From Spirosoma oryzicola (lineage in GTDB: Bacteria > Bacteroidota > Bacteroidia > Cytophagales > Spirosomataceae): a DNA stretch of 64,000 bases. The stretch is taken from positions 5,649,069 through 5,713,068 of the forward strand of contig NZ_CP089538.1 of the NCBI RefSeq assembly GCF_021233055.1, in the 5' to 3' direction. Below, piece by piece: positions 26,031 to 34,833 of the stretch (its first letter is position 1; the number at the start of each line of letters is the position of its first letter). Both the position numbers and the translations under genes were made by a program. Below the pieces are notes generated by a model. That model saw nothing but the letters and a program-made list of their open reading frames with translations. It searched no databases and had not been told where the DNA came from.

Positions 26031-26843
26031 ATGACGATTCTTGACGAAATCATTGCACAAAAGCGAATTGAAGTAGAGCAGCGCAAAGCGGCCACGCCAA
26101 TATCTGCACTGGAACAAATGCCGGATTTCAAACGGCAGCCTTTATCCGCGCGGGAAGCCATTCAAGGATTAAATTCGACGGGTATTATTGCTGAATTCAA
26201 GCGCAAATCCCCGTCAAAAGGTATTATTAATGACCGTGCCGATGTAGCAGCAACCACGCAGGGATATGTGCAGGCTGGAGCCGCTGTGCTGTCGGTGCTG
26301 ACCGACGAACCTTTTTTTGGCGGAACTCCCGCCGACTTGCAAGCCGCTCGGTTGGCTAACCCATCTACGCCGATCCTTCGTAAAGATTTCGTTATCGATC
26401 TGTACCAGCTGATTGAGGCCAAAGCCTGGGGAGCCGATCTGGTCCTGCTGATTGCGTCCTGCCTGACTTCCGCAGAAGTTGCCGAGCTGAGCCAGGAAGC
26501 ACAGAACCTTGGCCTGCAAGTCCTTCTTGAGGTTCATGACGAAGACGAGTTGGATCAAACACTTACGCACACTGTTGATCTGGTAGGCGTCAATAATCGT
26601 AATCTCAAAACCTTTACGACATCCATCGACACGTCATTACGCCTTGTTGAGCGCATTCCCGACACGTTTGCGAAGATAACGGAAAGTGGTCTGCACGACG
26701 CCGAAACGATGCACACGTTGTTTCGAGCGGGTTTCGATGGCTTCCTGATTGGCGAAGCTTTCATGAAAACCGCCGATCCAGCCGCAGCCTTACGTTCTAT
26801 AGTAACCGACTTTACTTCACGTATACCCACCTTTGCAAACTAA
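26031..26843 (+). CDS. trpC: Indole-3-glycerol-phosphate synthase
   Basis: 270 residues, TIM barrel. The signature EFKRKSPSKG holds the substrate-binding lysine; the catalytic Lys is probably in PILRKDFVID, and LVGVNNRNLKTF and ITESGL are also conserved. It closes the indole ring from CdRP. It is a single-function protein, with trpF encoded separately 8 nt downstream. Confidence 0.95.
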   Translation: MTILDEIIAQKRIEVEQRKAATPISALEQMPDFKRQPLSAREAIQGLNSTGIIAEFKRKSPSKGIINDRADVAATTQGYVQAGAAVLSVLTDEPFFGGTPADLQAARLANPSTPILRKDFVIDLYQLIEAKAWGADLVLLIASCLTSAEVAELSQEAQNLGLQVLLEVHDEDELDQTLTHTVDLVGVNNRNLKTFTTSIDTSLRLVERIPDTFAKITESGLHDAETMHTLFRAGFDGFLIGEAFMKTADPAAALRSIVTDFTSRIPTFAN

Positions 26844-26851
26844 TTTACGTC

Positions 26852-27496
26852 ATGAAAATTAAAGTGTGCGGTCTGAGAGACGCTGAGAACCTGAAAGAGA
26901 TTGCCGCCCTTGGTCCTGACTTTGTCGGATTTATTTTCTACGATCAATCACCCCGGTTTGTAGGCGATGAACTAAGCGAGGAAGTAGTAAAAGCACTGCC
27001 ACGGTCTATTCGGAAAGTAGGTGTGTTTGTCAACGCCAGTCCCGATTTTATTCTGCGTACTGTCAAGAAGTACGATTTTCAATACGTTCAGCTTCATGGC
27101 AACGAAACACCGGAATACTGCCGGAGCCTGCGCAACCGGGGAATAAGCCTGATCAAAGCCTTTCGGGTTGACAACTCGTTCAATTTCTCGATGCTTAACA
27201 ATTACAAAGCACACTGCGATTTCTTTCTGTTCGACGCTAAAGGTGATCAACCGGGTGGTAACGGCATCACCTTCGACTGGAGCATTCTGAGCCGCTACGA
27301 CAACGAAAAGCCTTTCTTTATCAGCGGAGGCATTGGTCTTGATAACCTCGATCAGCTGTCAGCTTTGAAAGGAATGAAGTTGTATGGCGTCGATGTCAAC
27401 AGCCAGGTGGAGATTGCGCCCGGTGTCAAAGACGTGGCAAAAGTCAAAGAGCTGATCAATCGGCTGCGCCCCATCGAAGAAGAAGAGACGGTATAA
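26852..27496 (+). CDS. trpF: Phosphoribosylanthranilate isomerase
   Basis: 214 residues, TIM barrel. The catalytic general base is Cys in KVCGLRD (C6), and the general acid Asp is in FLFDAKGD. The phosphate site is FISGGIGLDN...GVDVNSQVE, where the common DVNSGVE reads DVNSQVE, one substitution at a usually conserved glycine. Full length. Confidence 0.93.
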   Translation: MKIKVCGLRDAENLKEIAALGPDFVGFIFYDQSPRFVGDELSEEVVKALPRSIRKVGVFVNASPDFILRTVKKYDFQYVQLHGNETPEYCRSLRNRGISLIKAFRVDNSFNFSMLNNYKAHCDFFLFDAKGDQPGGNGITFDWSILSRYDNEKPFFISGGIGLDNLDQLSALKGMKLYGVDVNSQVEIAPGVKDVAKVKELINRLRPIEEEETV

Positions 27497-27721
27497 ACAC
27501 AGATTGATTACCCAACTATACTGACACACGCATCCGCCAACGTCCTACCTGCTGAACACTTATTTTTTGTGCTGGCCCCTTAATTCCAGGGGGCGGGGTA
27601 ACCTATTAATTCTTTTTTCTGTTCTCGCTTAAAAAGTAGCAATGGTTGACTGATTCCTGAAGATACTTGCCGACTCGGCGTCCATCTTCGTCTTTGTTCA
27701 TACCGGTTAATTACTCACTTT

Positions 27722-28921
27722 ATGCAAACCACGCTTGAACCAACTACCTCTTTTGAGGTATCCGATAAAGGCTTTTACGGTCATTTTGGTGGCGCATTCA
27801 TCCCTGAAATGCTTTACCCAAATGTCGAAGAGCTGCGGCAGAACTATCTTCAGATCATTGCCGACCCTGCTTTTCAGGCCGAATTCTGGCAGTTGCTCGA
27901 AGATTATGTCGGGCGTCCAACTCCGCTCTTCTTAGCCAAACGGCTATCCGAGAAACTAGGCGCGACCATTTACCTCAAGCGGGAAGATCTTTGCCACACG
28001 GGAGCGCACAAGGTGAATAATACCATTGGGCAAATTCTGGTGGCGCAGCGGCTTGGTAAAAAGCGTATCGTCGCCGAAACCGGGGCAGGTCAGCATGGGG
28101 TTGCAACCGCTACTGTTTGCGCGCTGATGGGTCTGGAATGTATCGTCTACATGGGCAGCATCGACATGGAGCGGCAAAAGCCCAACGTTGATCGGATGCG
28201 GATGCTGGGTGCTACCGTCATACCGGCCAGATCAGGCAGCCAGACCTTAAAAGACGCCACCAACGAAGCCATGCGCCACTGGATCAATAATCCGGTAGAT
28301 ACCCATTACATCATCGGTTCCGTTGTTGGCCCGCACCCATACCCGGATATGGTCGCGCGGTTTCAATCGGTTATCTCGCAGGAGGTCAAGAAACAATTGC
28401 TGGCGAAAACTGGCACCCAAAACCCAGATTACGTAGTAGCCTGCGTGGGTGGCGGTAGCAATGCAGCCGGTGCCTTCTTCCATTATCTGAACGAACCATC
28501 GGTTCGGTTGGTCGCAGCCGAAGCCGCTGGCCAGGGCGTTAGCTCGGGGCATTCAGCCGCAACGACAGCACTTGGCAAACCGGGGGTCTTACACGGAAGC
28601 CGGACCATTCTGATGCAAACAGAAGACGGCCAGGTCGTTGAGCCTTATTCGATTTCAGCGGGATTGGATTATCCGGGAATTGGCCCTCTTCACGCTCATT
28701 TGTTTGATTCAGGACGCGGTGATTTTTACGCCATCACGGACGACGAAGCTTTACAGGCCGGTTTTCAACTCAGTAAACTTGAAGGCATTATTCCCGCGCT
28801 GGAATCGGCTCATGCGCTGGCCGCTCTCGAAAAAATGAACCTCAAGTCCGACGATGTCGTCGTCGTTTGTCTGTCGGGGAGAGGTGATAAAGACCTAGCA
28901 ACCTACTCAAAACATTTATAG
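27722..28921 (+). CDS. trpB: Tryptophan synthase beta chain
   Basis: 399 residues. Condenses indole and serine. The PLP lysine is in [11 protein letters not shown], the phosphate loop is [12 protein letters not shown], and the ammonium/COMM-like region is AETGAGQHG. It belongs to the standard TrpB1 class that pairs with TrpA. The 225-nt gap from trpF holds a GC-rich hairpin near 27575-27594 but no ORF. Confidence 0.96.
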   Translation: MQTTLEPTTSFEVSDKGFYGHFGGAFIPEMLYPNVEELRQNYLQIIADPAFQAEFWQLLEDYVGRPTPLFLAKRLSEKLGATIYLKREDLCHTGAHKVNNTIGQILVAQRLGKKRIVAETGAGQHGVATATVCALMGLECIVYMGSIDMERQKPNVDRMRMLGATVIPARSGSQTLKDATNEAMRHWINNPVDTHYIIGSVVGPHPYPDMVARFQSVISQEVKKQLLAKTGTQNPDYVVACVGGGSNAAGAFFHYLNEPSVRLVAAEAAGQGVSSGHSAATTALGKPGVLHGSRTILMQTEDGQVVEPYSISAGLDYPGIGPLHAHLFDSGRGDFYAITDDEALQAGFQLSKLEGIIPALESAHALAALEKMNLKSDDVVVVCLSGRGDKDLATYSKHL

Positions 28922-28925
28922 CCCA

Positions 28926-28997
28926 TAGCGCGAACAGCTTGTCCGCCTGGTTGTCAGATCAACTAGTATTTAACTACGGGCAAACTGTTCGCGTTAC
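28926..28997. repeat. Paired-hairpin element, family B copy 2
   Basis: It aligns end to end with the element at 23621-23690, including the termini (TAGCGCG... and ...TTCGCGTTAC) and the internal ATTTAAC. GCGAACAG (28930-28937) and CTGTTCGC (28985-28992) form the outer inverted repeat. A further fragment TCCGCGTTACGG lies at 29037-29048, just before the trpA start. The hairpins are less perfect than in copy 1, so this copy looks older. Confidence 0.7.
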
Positions 28998-29049
28998 GGC
29001 ACTACGCTATAAATCACTCCAACTACTGCTATTCCATCCGCGTTACGGT

Positions 29050-29841
29050 ATGATACAGGAATTAACCCAGAACCGCATCACCGACTTGTTCGCGCACAAA
29101 AGCGAACGGCTGTTAAACGTTTATTTTACCGCTGGCTTTCCGGAGCTGACCGATACGCGAACCATTCTGCGCGGTCTGGAGGCTGCTGGTGTCGATTTGG
29201 TTGAGATCGGTATGCCTTATTCCGATCCCGTTGCCGATGGCGAAACGATTCAGCAGAGTAACGGCAAAGCCCTGGACAACGGCATGTCCATTAAAGCGCT
29301 ATTCGACCAGTTGGCCGGCTGCCGCAGTGAAATCACGGTTCCTATTTTGCTGATGGGTTATGTTAATCCCATTTTGCAGTTCGGCGTAGCTAATTTTTGC
29401 AAAAAGTGCCAAGAAGTAGGCGTAGACGGAGTCATTCTCCCGGATTTGCCTCTCGATTTGTATCTGGCCGAATACGCTTCTGTTTTCCGGGAATACGGGA
29501 TTCTAAACGTCCATTTGATCACTCCGCAGACTTCGGAAAGCCGGATTCGGTACATCGACGAAGAATCGGACGGATTTATTTACATGGTTTCATCGGCCAG
29601 CATAACCGGCTCGGTTCAGGGTATTAGTGATCCGATGCGCGCTTATTTTGAGCGTATTCAATCTATGAACCTTCGCAATCCGCGTCTGATTGGATTTGGC
29701 ATCAACAACCACGAAACGTTCGATACGGCCAGTCAATACGCCAATGGAGCCATTGTTGGTAGCGCGTTTATCCGGCATCTGCAAGAAAAAGGAACCTCCG
29801 CCGAGAGCATTCAAGCGTTTGTGCAGACGATTCGCGCTTAG
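29050..29841 (+). CDS. trpA: Tryptophan synthase alpha chain
   Basis: 263 residues from the ATG at 29050. A longer frame from a TTG at 28939 only reads through the repeat element and is rejected. Catalytic Glu and Asp are in VDLVEIGMPYSDPVADG. The phosphate site uses IGFGINN and GAIVGSAF. It cleaves indole-3-glycerol phosphate and channels indole to TrpB. Confidence 0.95.
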   Translation: MIQELTQNRITDLFAHKSERLLNVYFTAGFPELTDTRTILRGLEAAGVDLVEIGMPYSDPVADGETIQQSNGKALDNGMSIKALFDQLAGCRSEITVPILLMGYVNPILQFGVANFCKKCQEVGVDGVILPDLPLDLYLAEYASVFREYGILNVHLITPQTSESRIRYIDEESDGFIYMVSSASITGSVQGISDPMRAYFERIQSMNLRNPRLIGFGINNHETFDTASQYANGAIVGSAFIRHLQEKGTSAESIQAFVQTIRA

Positions 29842-29846
29842 CGGCT

Positions 29847-29854
29847 TACCTTTG
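29847..29854 (+). promoter_or_regulatory. Possible -7 promoter element just before hisIE
   Basis: TACCTTTG matches TAnnTTTG and ends 4 nt before the hisIE ATG at 29859. If active it would start a leaderless or near-leaderless message. There is no clear -33 element inside the trpA 3' end, so it may be chance. Confidence 0.3.
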
Positions 29855-29858
29855 TAGC

Positions 29859-30467
29859 ATGAATGCTGAGATAAACTTTGACAAATCGCCCGACGGTCTA
29901 ATCCCTGCCGTCATTCAGGATGCCGAAACCGGTAAAGTACTGATGTTGGGCTACATGAATCGTGAAGCCTACGACAAAACGGTTACTGAACAGGTTGTGA
30001 CTTTTTTTAGTCGGAGCAAGCAGCGGCTGTGGACGAAGGGCGAAACCTCCAATAACTTTCTGCACGTTCGCGAAATGCTGGTTGATTGCGATGGTGACAC
30101 GTTGCTCATCAAGGCCAATCCAGCCGGGCCAGTCTGCCACACAGGTGCCGACACTTGCTTTGAGGAAGTCAATCAAGGCAAAGGACAGTTTCTGAACTAC
30201 CTCCAAGGCATTATTCACGACCGAAAAATTAATCCTTCCGAAAAATCATACACGACAACGCTGTTTAATCGGGGAGTTAACAAGATTGCGCAGAAAGTAG
30301 GTGAGGAGGCCGTCGAATTGGTTATTGAAGCGAAAGACGATAACGACGATCTTTTCAAAGGCGAAGCGGCTGATCTTCTCTTCCATTTTCTGGTTCTGCT
30401 CGAACAGAAAAACATGAGTTTGGACGACATCGTGGCCGTTTTACAGTCTCGTCATCAAAAACAATAG
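29859..30467 (+). CDS. hisIE: Bifunctional phosphoribosyl-AMP cyclohydrolase / phosphoribosyl-ATP pyrophosphatase
   Basis: 202 residues with two fused domains. The N-terminal HisI part has WTKGETSNNFLHV, DCDGDTLL and the metal-binding CHTGADTCFEE. The C-terminal HisE part has EKSYTTTLFNRG and KVGEEAVELVIEAKD. It catalyses steps 2 and 3 of histidine synthesis. It starts 17 nt after trpA and so may be the last gene of the trp transcript, an unexpected place for a his gene. The HisI-HisE fusion itself is common. Confidence 0.94.
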   Translation: MNAEINFDKSPDGLIPAVIQDAETGKVLMLGYMNREAYDKTVTEQVVTFFSRSKQRLWTKGETSNNFLHVREMLVDCDGDTLLIKANPAGPVCHTGADTCFEEVNQGKGQFLNYLQGIIHDRKINPSEKSYTTTLFNRGVNKIAQKVGEEAVELVIEAKDDNDDLFKGEAADLLFHFLVLLEQKNMSLDDIVAVLQSRHQKQ

Positions 30468-30553
30468 ATTCGGGTTTGCGGTTTGCTTTTCGACGTGTTC
30501 GGTCATTGTTGTAATGCCTGAGTGACGTTGCTCACCAAACACAAACTCTATTT

Positions 30554-30889
30554 ATGGGACTGATTATTCGTATTCTTATTAGCGCAGTAGCAGTTTACGT
30601 TGCTAGCTTGTTTATTCCAGGGATTTCTGTAACGGGAGGAGCCGGAACGTACTTGGTTATTGCCATTGTCCTGGGCTTGTTGAACGCCTTCGTTAAACCG
30701 ATCCTGACAGTGTTGACAATCCCTATTACGATTCTGACGCTGGGGCTCTTTTTGATCGTCATTAACGTCCTGATGGTTTACCTGGCTTCTTCTCTAGTCA
30801 GCGGTTTTCACGTCTCCGGCTTTATTGCGGCTTTCTTGTTCAGTATTGTCGTATCGTTAGTAACGTCTTTGCTGGACGCCATCGTTTAG
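30554..30889 (+). CDS. Small four-helix membrane protein (phage-holin-family/YvlD-like)
   Basis: 111 residues, nearly all hydrophobic, with four predicted transmembrane segments and the conserved LGLLNAFVKPILTVLTIPITILTLGL split by a short loop. This is the widespread chromosomal family annotated as phage holin family or DUF360-like. It has no lysis module beside it, so it should not be read as a sign of a prophage. Function unknown. Confidence 0.8.
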   Translation: MGLIIRILISAVAVYVASLFIPGISVTGGAGTYLVIAIVLGLLNAFVKPILTVLTIPITILTLGLFLIVINVLMVYLASSLVSGFHVSGFIAAFLFSIVVSLVTSLLDAIV

Positions 30890-30902
30890 CCAGCCGGGTT
30901 TT

Positions 30903-30940
30903 AGAATGTCATATGCCGCGCGTATGACATTCTTTTTTTA
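30903..30940 (+). terminator. Rho-independent terminator
   Basis: AGAATGTCATA and TATGACATTCT form an 11-bp stem followed by TTTTTTT, just after the small membrane protein gene. Confidence 0.88.
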
Positions 30941-30963
30941 TCCATTCAACTGCCTACCTCCCA

Positions 30964-31338
30964 ATGACTTTCATCGAGACTCCCAACGCGCCTAAACCCG
31001 GTGGACATTATTCACAGGCTGTCGTACACGGCGACCTAGTGTTTATATCGGGTATTCTGCCGATCACGCCTTCCGGCGAAAAGCTCACTGAGGCTACTGT
31101 TCTGGAACAAATGCAGCAGGTTTTAAAAAACCTAGACGCTATTCTGGAAGCGGCTGGTAGCACCCGCGAAAAAGTCCTGAAAGTAACCGTTTTTATAGCC
31201 GATATGGAGGCTTGGGGGCCCGTCAATCAACTCTACACCCACTTTTTCGGCGATCATCGCCCAGCCCGATCCATCGTGCCCGTCTTACCACTACATTACG
31301 GTTTCGGTATCGAGCTAGAGGCCGTTGCTATTGTTTAA
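30964..31338 (+). CDS. RidA-family enamine/imine deaminase
   Basis: 124 residues, standard Rid (YjgF) size. GGHYSQAVVHGDLVFISG at the start and RPARSIVPV near residue 100 are present; the Arg in the latter binds the carboxylate in active RidA proteins. It removes reactive 2-aminoacrylate-type intermediates made by PLP enzymes. No signal peptide. Stand-alone. Confidence 0.88.
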   Translation: MTFIETPNAPKPGGHYSQAVVHGDLVFISGILPITPSGEKLTEATVLEQMQQVLKNLDAILEAAGSTREKVLKVTVFIADMEAWGPVNQLYTHFFGDHRPARSIVPVLPLHYGFGIELEAVAIV

Positions 31339-31366
31339 GACAAACGGAACCGGCTTGTCACAAGGC

Positions 31367-31786
31367 TTACTTAGCCTGATCTACGTAAAGACAATAATCA
31401 CCCGACTCAATAAGCAGTTTACCATCAAACGCGTGGTTATAAAGATAAGCCCAACAGTCAATTGACTTTCCGTTGAACAAAACGGGTACAATAACTCTAA
31501 GGTATTCAGTGGGTGGTTCAAAGGCAGGTCCAACTCCTTCGTAGTAATCCAAATACGTCAGAATCGTTTCCTTGTTTTTCTGAATATCAAACACACTTCC
31601 CAGCACTTCCGTTGAATCACTGTGCTGAAGCACAGCGCCCGGATAACTGCCTAAATCGAACAGCCGACCGGGAAACGATCCTTCGCCCACGTATTGAGCA
31701 CGCTGACGGAGGTATTGGGCAAATGCATTGTCAAAGTTTGGCCGCAACGTACCGTATACAAAGAGGAAATCACAGGTATCAATCAT
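31367..31786 (-). CDS. Gamma-glutamylcyclotransferase-like protein
   Basis: 139 residues. FLFVYGTLRPN at the N-terminus is the YGxLR substrate-binding loop, and the catalytic glutamate is probably in LDYYEGV near residue 68. The C-terminal CWAYLYN is typical. Family members form 5-oxoproline from gamma-glutamyl compounds. The 3' end converges on ridA with a 28-nt gap. Confidence 0.82.
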   Translation of the reverse strand: MIDTCDFLFVYGTLRPNFDNAFAQYLRQRAQYVGEGSFPGRLFDLGSYPGAVLQHSDSTEVLGSVFDIQKNKETILTYLDYYEGVGPAFEPPTEYLRVIVPVLFNGKSIDCWAYLYNHAFDGKLLIESGDYCLYVDQAK

Positions 31787-31867
31787 AAAAAGCTAAATAA
31801 TAGATTTTTAGGCAGTTTTGCGACTATCGGCACCAAATTTGCGTTATTGACGAAACAGGTTGAGGCT

Positions 31868-32074
31868 ATGAAAAAGACGAAATTACTTCTACTAACCTCT
31901 GTATCAGTATTGATGCTAGAGATTCCTCTCGAGACAATGGCTTTTTCTGGTAAGAATACAGCCGAAACAACTGCGATAGGTCGTAAACGTAAAGGGTATA
32001 AACCCAAGCGGGGTGGCTTATTCAACACGGGTTTATTCCGCAAAAAAAACCCGTGCGGATGTCCAAATCATTAA
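31868..32074 (+). CDS. Short cationic secreted protein with terminal CGCPNH
   Basis: 68 residues from the ATG at 31868. The signal-like N-terminus MKKTKLLLLTSVSVLMLEIP is followed by a mature part rich in Lys, Arg and Gly (GRKRKGYKPKRGGLFNTGLF) and ending RKKNPCGCPNH. The two closely spaced Cys could bind metal or form a disulfide. A good terminator follows, which supports a real gene. I do not recognise a named family; similar small Cys-ending secreted proteins may occur in Cytophagales. Confidence 0.65.
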   Translation: MKKTKLLLLTSVSVLMLEIPLETMAFSGKNTAETTAIGRKRKGYKPKRGGLFNTGLFRKKNPCGCPNH

Positions 32075-32109
32075 GCAAACATTAAGAAATTGTATTTATG
32101 ATATACATA

Positions 32110-32132
32110 GGCCCCTCTGCGGGCCTTTTTTC
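32110..32132 (+). terminator. Rho-independent terminator of the short secreted-protein gene
   Basis: GGCCC-ctctgc-GGGCC followed by TTTTTTCG, 36 nt after the stop codon. Confidence 0.85.
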
Positions 32133-32175
32133 GTTTTATTAGTTGTAAAATTCTGTGTTTCAGCGTAAAATTTCG

Positions 32176-32183
32176 TATCTTTG
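32176..32183 (+). promoter_or_regulatory. -7 promoter element of typA
   Basis: TATCTTTG matches TAnnTTTG and lies 107 nt before the typA start, downstream of the preceding terminator. The -33 region is not clear. Confidence 0.55.
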
Positions 32184-32289
32184 CAACCAAATTGACTGTC
32201 TGAACTGCGATTTGTGTGATTGGGAAATTACGCTGCTTTGGATCAATCCAGTTCATCAGGCAATCAACAGACTCACAGTTTAGAACTGT

Positions 32290-34104
32290 ATGCAATCAAT
32301 TCGTAACATAGCAATTATCGCCCACGTTGACCACGGCAAAACGACACTGGTTGACAAAATTATTCACGCGTCTAAGCTCTTTAGAGAGAACCAGGAATTT
32401 GGTGATCTGATTCTCGACAACAACGACTTGGAGCGCGAGCGGGGTATCACGATCGTTTCCAAGAACGTATCGGTTCGGTACAAAGACGTTAAAATCAACA
32501 TCATCGATACGCCGGGCCACAGTGACTTCGGCGGTGAGGTAGAGCGCGTACTGAAAATGGCCGACGGCGTTTGCTTGCTGGTCGATGCATTCGAAGGCGC
32601 CATGCCGCAAACCCGTTTCGTACTGAGCAAAGCGCTTTCGTTGGGCCTGAAGCCGATCGTAATCGTTAACAAAGTCGACAAGGAAAACTGCCGCCCCGAA
32701 GAAGTACACGAAGAGGTTTTTGACCTGATGTTCAACCTTGGCGCAACGGAAGATCAGCTCGACTTCCCAACCGTTTATGGTTCGTCGAAACAGGGCTGGA
32801 TGGGTCCGGACTGGAAGAATCCAACCGACAATATCACTTACCTGCTCGACACGATCGTCAGTACGATTCCGGCGGCCCCTGTTAACGAAGGAAAGCCGCA
32901 GATGCAGATTACGTCGCTTGATTATTCGGCGTTCGTAGGTCGTATTGCGATTGGTCGTGTGCACCGGGGAACGCTGAAAGAAGGTGCCAATATGGCGCTT
33001 GTAAAAGCGGACGGTTCGATCAAAAAAGTGCGGATTAAAGAGCTGCACACGTTTGAAGGACTTGGTAAAAACAAAGTAACCGAAGTACAGTGCGGTGATA
33101 TCTGCGCCGTAACGGGTCTGGAAGAATTCGAGATTGGTGATACGCTCACCGACGCTGAAACGCCAGAAGCACTGGAACGGATTGCCGTTGATGAGCCGAC
33201 GATGAACATGCTGTTCACGATCAACAACTCGCCATTCTTCGGTAAGGAGGGTAAGTTCGTGACCTCGCGTCACCTGCGCGATCGGCTTTACAAAGAAATT
33301 GAAAAGAACTTGGCGCTGCGCGTAGAACCTACCGATAGCGAAGACCGCTTCCTTGTCTATGGCCGGGGTATTCTTCACTTGTCTGTACTGATCGAAACGA
33401 TGCGTCGTGAAGGATACGAATTACAGGTAGGACAGCCACAGGTTCTGTACAAAGAAGACGATAAAGGACAGCGGTTAGAGCCGGTCGAAACACTCGTGGT
33501 CGACGTACCTGAAGAGACCGCCGGTAAAGTAATCGAACTGGCTACGCAACGGAAAGGGGAACTCTTGATCATGGAGCCGAAAGGTGACCTGCAACACCTC
33601 GAATTTGAAATTCCGTCGCGGGGCCTGATCGGTCTGCGTTCAAACGTGCTGACAGCAACCTTCGGTGAAGCGGTGATGTCGCACCGGTTTAAAGAGTATC
33701 AGCCTTACAAAGGACCAATCCCTGAGCGGATCAACGGCTCACTGATCTCTATGACCAGCGGGGTGGCTACGGCTTATTCGATTGATAAACTTCAGGACCG
33801 GGGTATCTTCTTTGTTGAGCCTGGCGATGAGATCTACACGGGTATGGTTATCGGTGAACATAACCGCCAAAATGATATCGTGGTGAACGTAATGACGGCC
33901 AAGCAATTGACCAACATGCGGGCATCTGGATCGGACAGCAACGTGAAAATTGCGCCGAAGGTATCGTTCTCGCTTGAAGAGTCTATGGAGTATATTCAGA
34001 AAGATGAGTATCTAGAGGTTACACCGAAAGCGATGCGCATCCGGAAAATTTATCTGGACGAAAACGAGCGGAAACGTAACGCTAGCAAATTCGAGATGGC
34101 TTAA
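32290..34104 (+). CDS. typA: Ribosome-associated translational GTPase TypA/BipA
   Basis: 604 residues. The G1 loop is AHVDHGKTT; switch II is DTPGHSDFGGEVERVL, and the NKVD specificity motif is present. EF-G-like domains follow, then the C-terminal domain unique to BipA (RGLIGLRSNVLTATFGEAVMSH split by turns). It binds the 70S ribosome and supports 50S assembly and growth under cold or other stress. It has its own promoter and a strong terminator. Confidence 0.96.
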   Translation: MQSIRNIAIIAHVDHGKTTLVDKIIHASKLFRENQEFGDLILDNNDLERERGITIVSKNVSVRYKDVKINIIDTPGHSDFGGEVERVLKMADGVCLLVDAFEGAMPQTRFVLSKALSLGLKPIVIVNKVDKENCRPEEVHEEVFDLMFNLGATEDQLDFPTVYGSSKQGWMGPDWKNPTDNITYLLDTIVSTIPAAPVNEGKPQMQITSLDYSAFVGRIAIGRVHRGTLKEGANMALVKADGSIKKVRIKELHTFEGLGKNKVTEVQCGDICAVTGLEEFEIGDTLTDAETPEALERIAVDEPTMNMLFTINNSPFFGKEGKFVTSRHLRDRLYKEIEKNLALRVEPTDSEDRFLVYGRGILHLSVLIETMRREGYELQVGQPQVLYKEDDKGQRLEPVETLVVDVPEETAGKVIELATQRKGELLIMEPKGDLQHLEFEIPSRGLIGLRSNVLTATFGEAVMSHRFKEYQPYKGPIPERINGSLISMTSGVATAYSIDKLQDRGIFFVEPGDEIYTGMVIGEHNRQNDIVVNVMTAKQLTNMRASGSDSNVKIAPKVSFSLEESMEYIQKDEYLEVTPKAMRIRKIYLDENERKRNASKFEMA

Positions 34105-34141
34105 TACAATAGCCTCGTCGGTGTTTCGTCTGACGGCCAAC

Positions 34142-34175
34142 AAAAAAGCCCCGCTGAATTCAGCGGGGCTTTTTT
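34142..34175. terminator. Bidirectional terminator between typA and the converging membrane-protein gene
   Basis: A perfect palindrome, AAAAAAGCCCCGCTG...CAGCGGGGCTTTTTT, with T-runs on both strands; it can serve both converging genes. Confidence 0.92.
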
Positions 34176-34188
34176 GTTGATCTATCAC

Positions 34189-34599
34189 TCAGGAAGGTTT
34201 CACAAGCCGGAATGCTGCCGTTTGCTTGATATCCTCTGAAATGGTGATGGGTGTTGTTGAATAGCCGGGATTTGTTTGCGCTGCTTTTGCTGTGACATAC
34301 TCTGTCTGCCGGTGAATATGACGATATCCAGCGACAAAAAGTGTCACACCAACTACAACCATAGCCGTTTTTCTCATAATGTATTTTAAATCGCTCCAAG
34401 AAGGAATTTTGTTCGAGAACTCGATGGGTTGAGGTATCTCAGTAGTTATTGTATCGACAAACTCTTCGTCCATACTTGCTGACAAAGTAGCTACGGCCTG
34501 TGAATTTTGCTTAACGGGAACGACGCTCCAGTTGTCCTGCTGATGTGAATGCCAATATCCAGACTCCATATTTCTTTTGTGCATTAACTCTAAGCTCAT
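34189..34599 (-). CDS. Small single-pass membrane protein, function unknown
   Basis: 136 residues from the ATG at 34597-34599 (MSLELMHKRNMESGYWHSHQ). This start has a GGAGG about 10 nt upstream, a rare clear Shine-Dalgarno here; the frame is open to 34653 without a better site. One hydrophobic segment, MVVVGVTLFVAGY, lies after about 75 polar residues, so the N-terminus is probably cytoplasmic and the last 40 residues outside. It resembles no family I know. Regulatory membrane proteins of sigma/anti-sigma systems have a similar outline, but no HTH or anti-sigma motif is visible. Confidence 0.55.
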   Translation of the reverse strand: MSLELMHKRNMESGYWHSHQQDNWSVVPVKQNSQAVATLSASMDEEFVDTITTEIPQPIEFSNKIPSWSDLKYIMRKTAMVVVGVTLFVAGYRHIHRQTEYVTAKAAQTNPGYSTTPITISEDIKQTAAFRLVKPS

Positions 34600-34833
34600 T
34601 CTTAAACGTCCTCCGCTTCGAGGCAATAAAACGAACCTTGTTCTTCTAACCAATCAGAACTTATTTTTCGGAAAACAAACAGGGTACAAAGTAACCGATT
34701 CCTAAAAATAATTTCTTATTAAAGTGGCATTTCGGAATGTATACCGGAACATACAACTTCACAAAGGCGAAAATTGTTAAATCAATTTGCCTCGTGTACC
34801 CTCTAAGACGAAGAATATTCATTTGGTCATCAT

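Noticed and set aside
27497..27721. Separate promoter or attenuator before trpB
   Set aside because: A GC-rich hairpin near 27575-27594 is present, but there is no T-run, leader ORF or clear -7/-33 pair.
28939..29049. TrpA extension starting at TTG
   Set aside because: The extension is translated repeat element; MIQELTQNRI at 29050 matches the normal TrpA start.
30554..30889. Prophage remnant signalled by a holin-family protein
   Set aside because: The family is a common chromosomal membrane protein, and no lysis, capsid or integrase gene is near.
32296..33378. Long minus-strand frame opposite typA
   Set aside because: It is the antisense of a highly conserved GTPase gene, with no signal or family features of its own.
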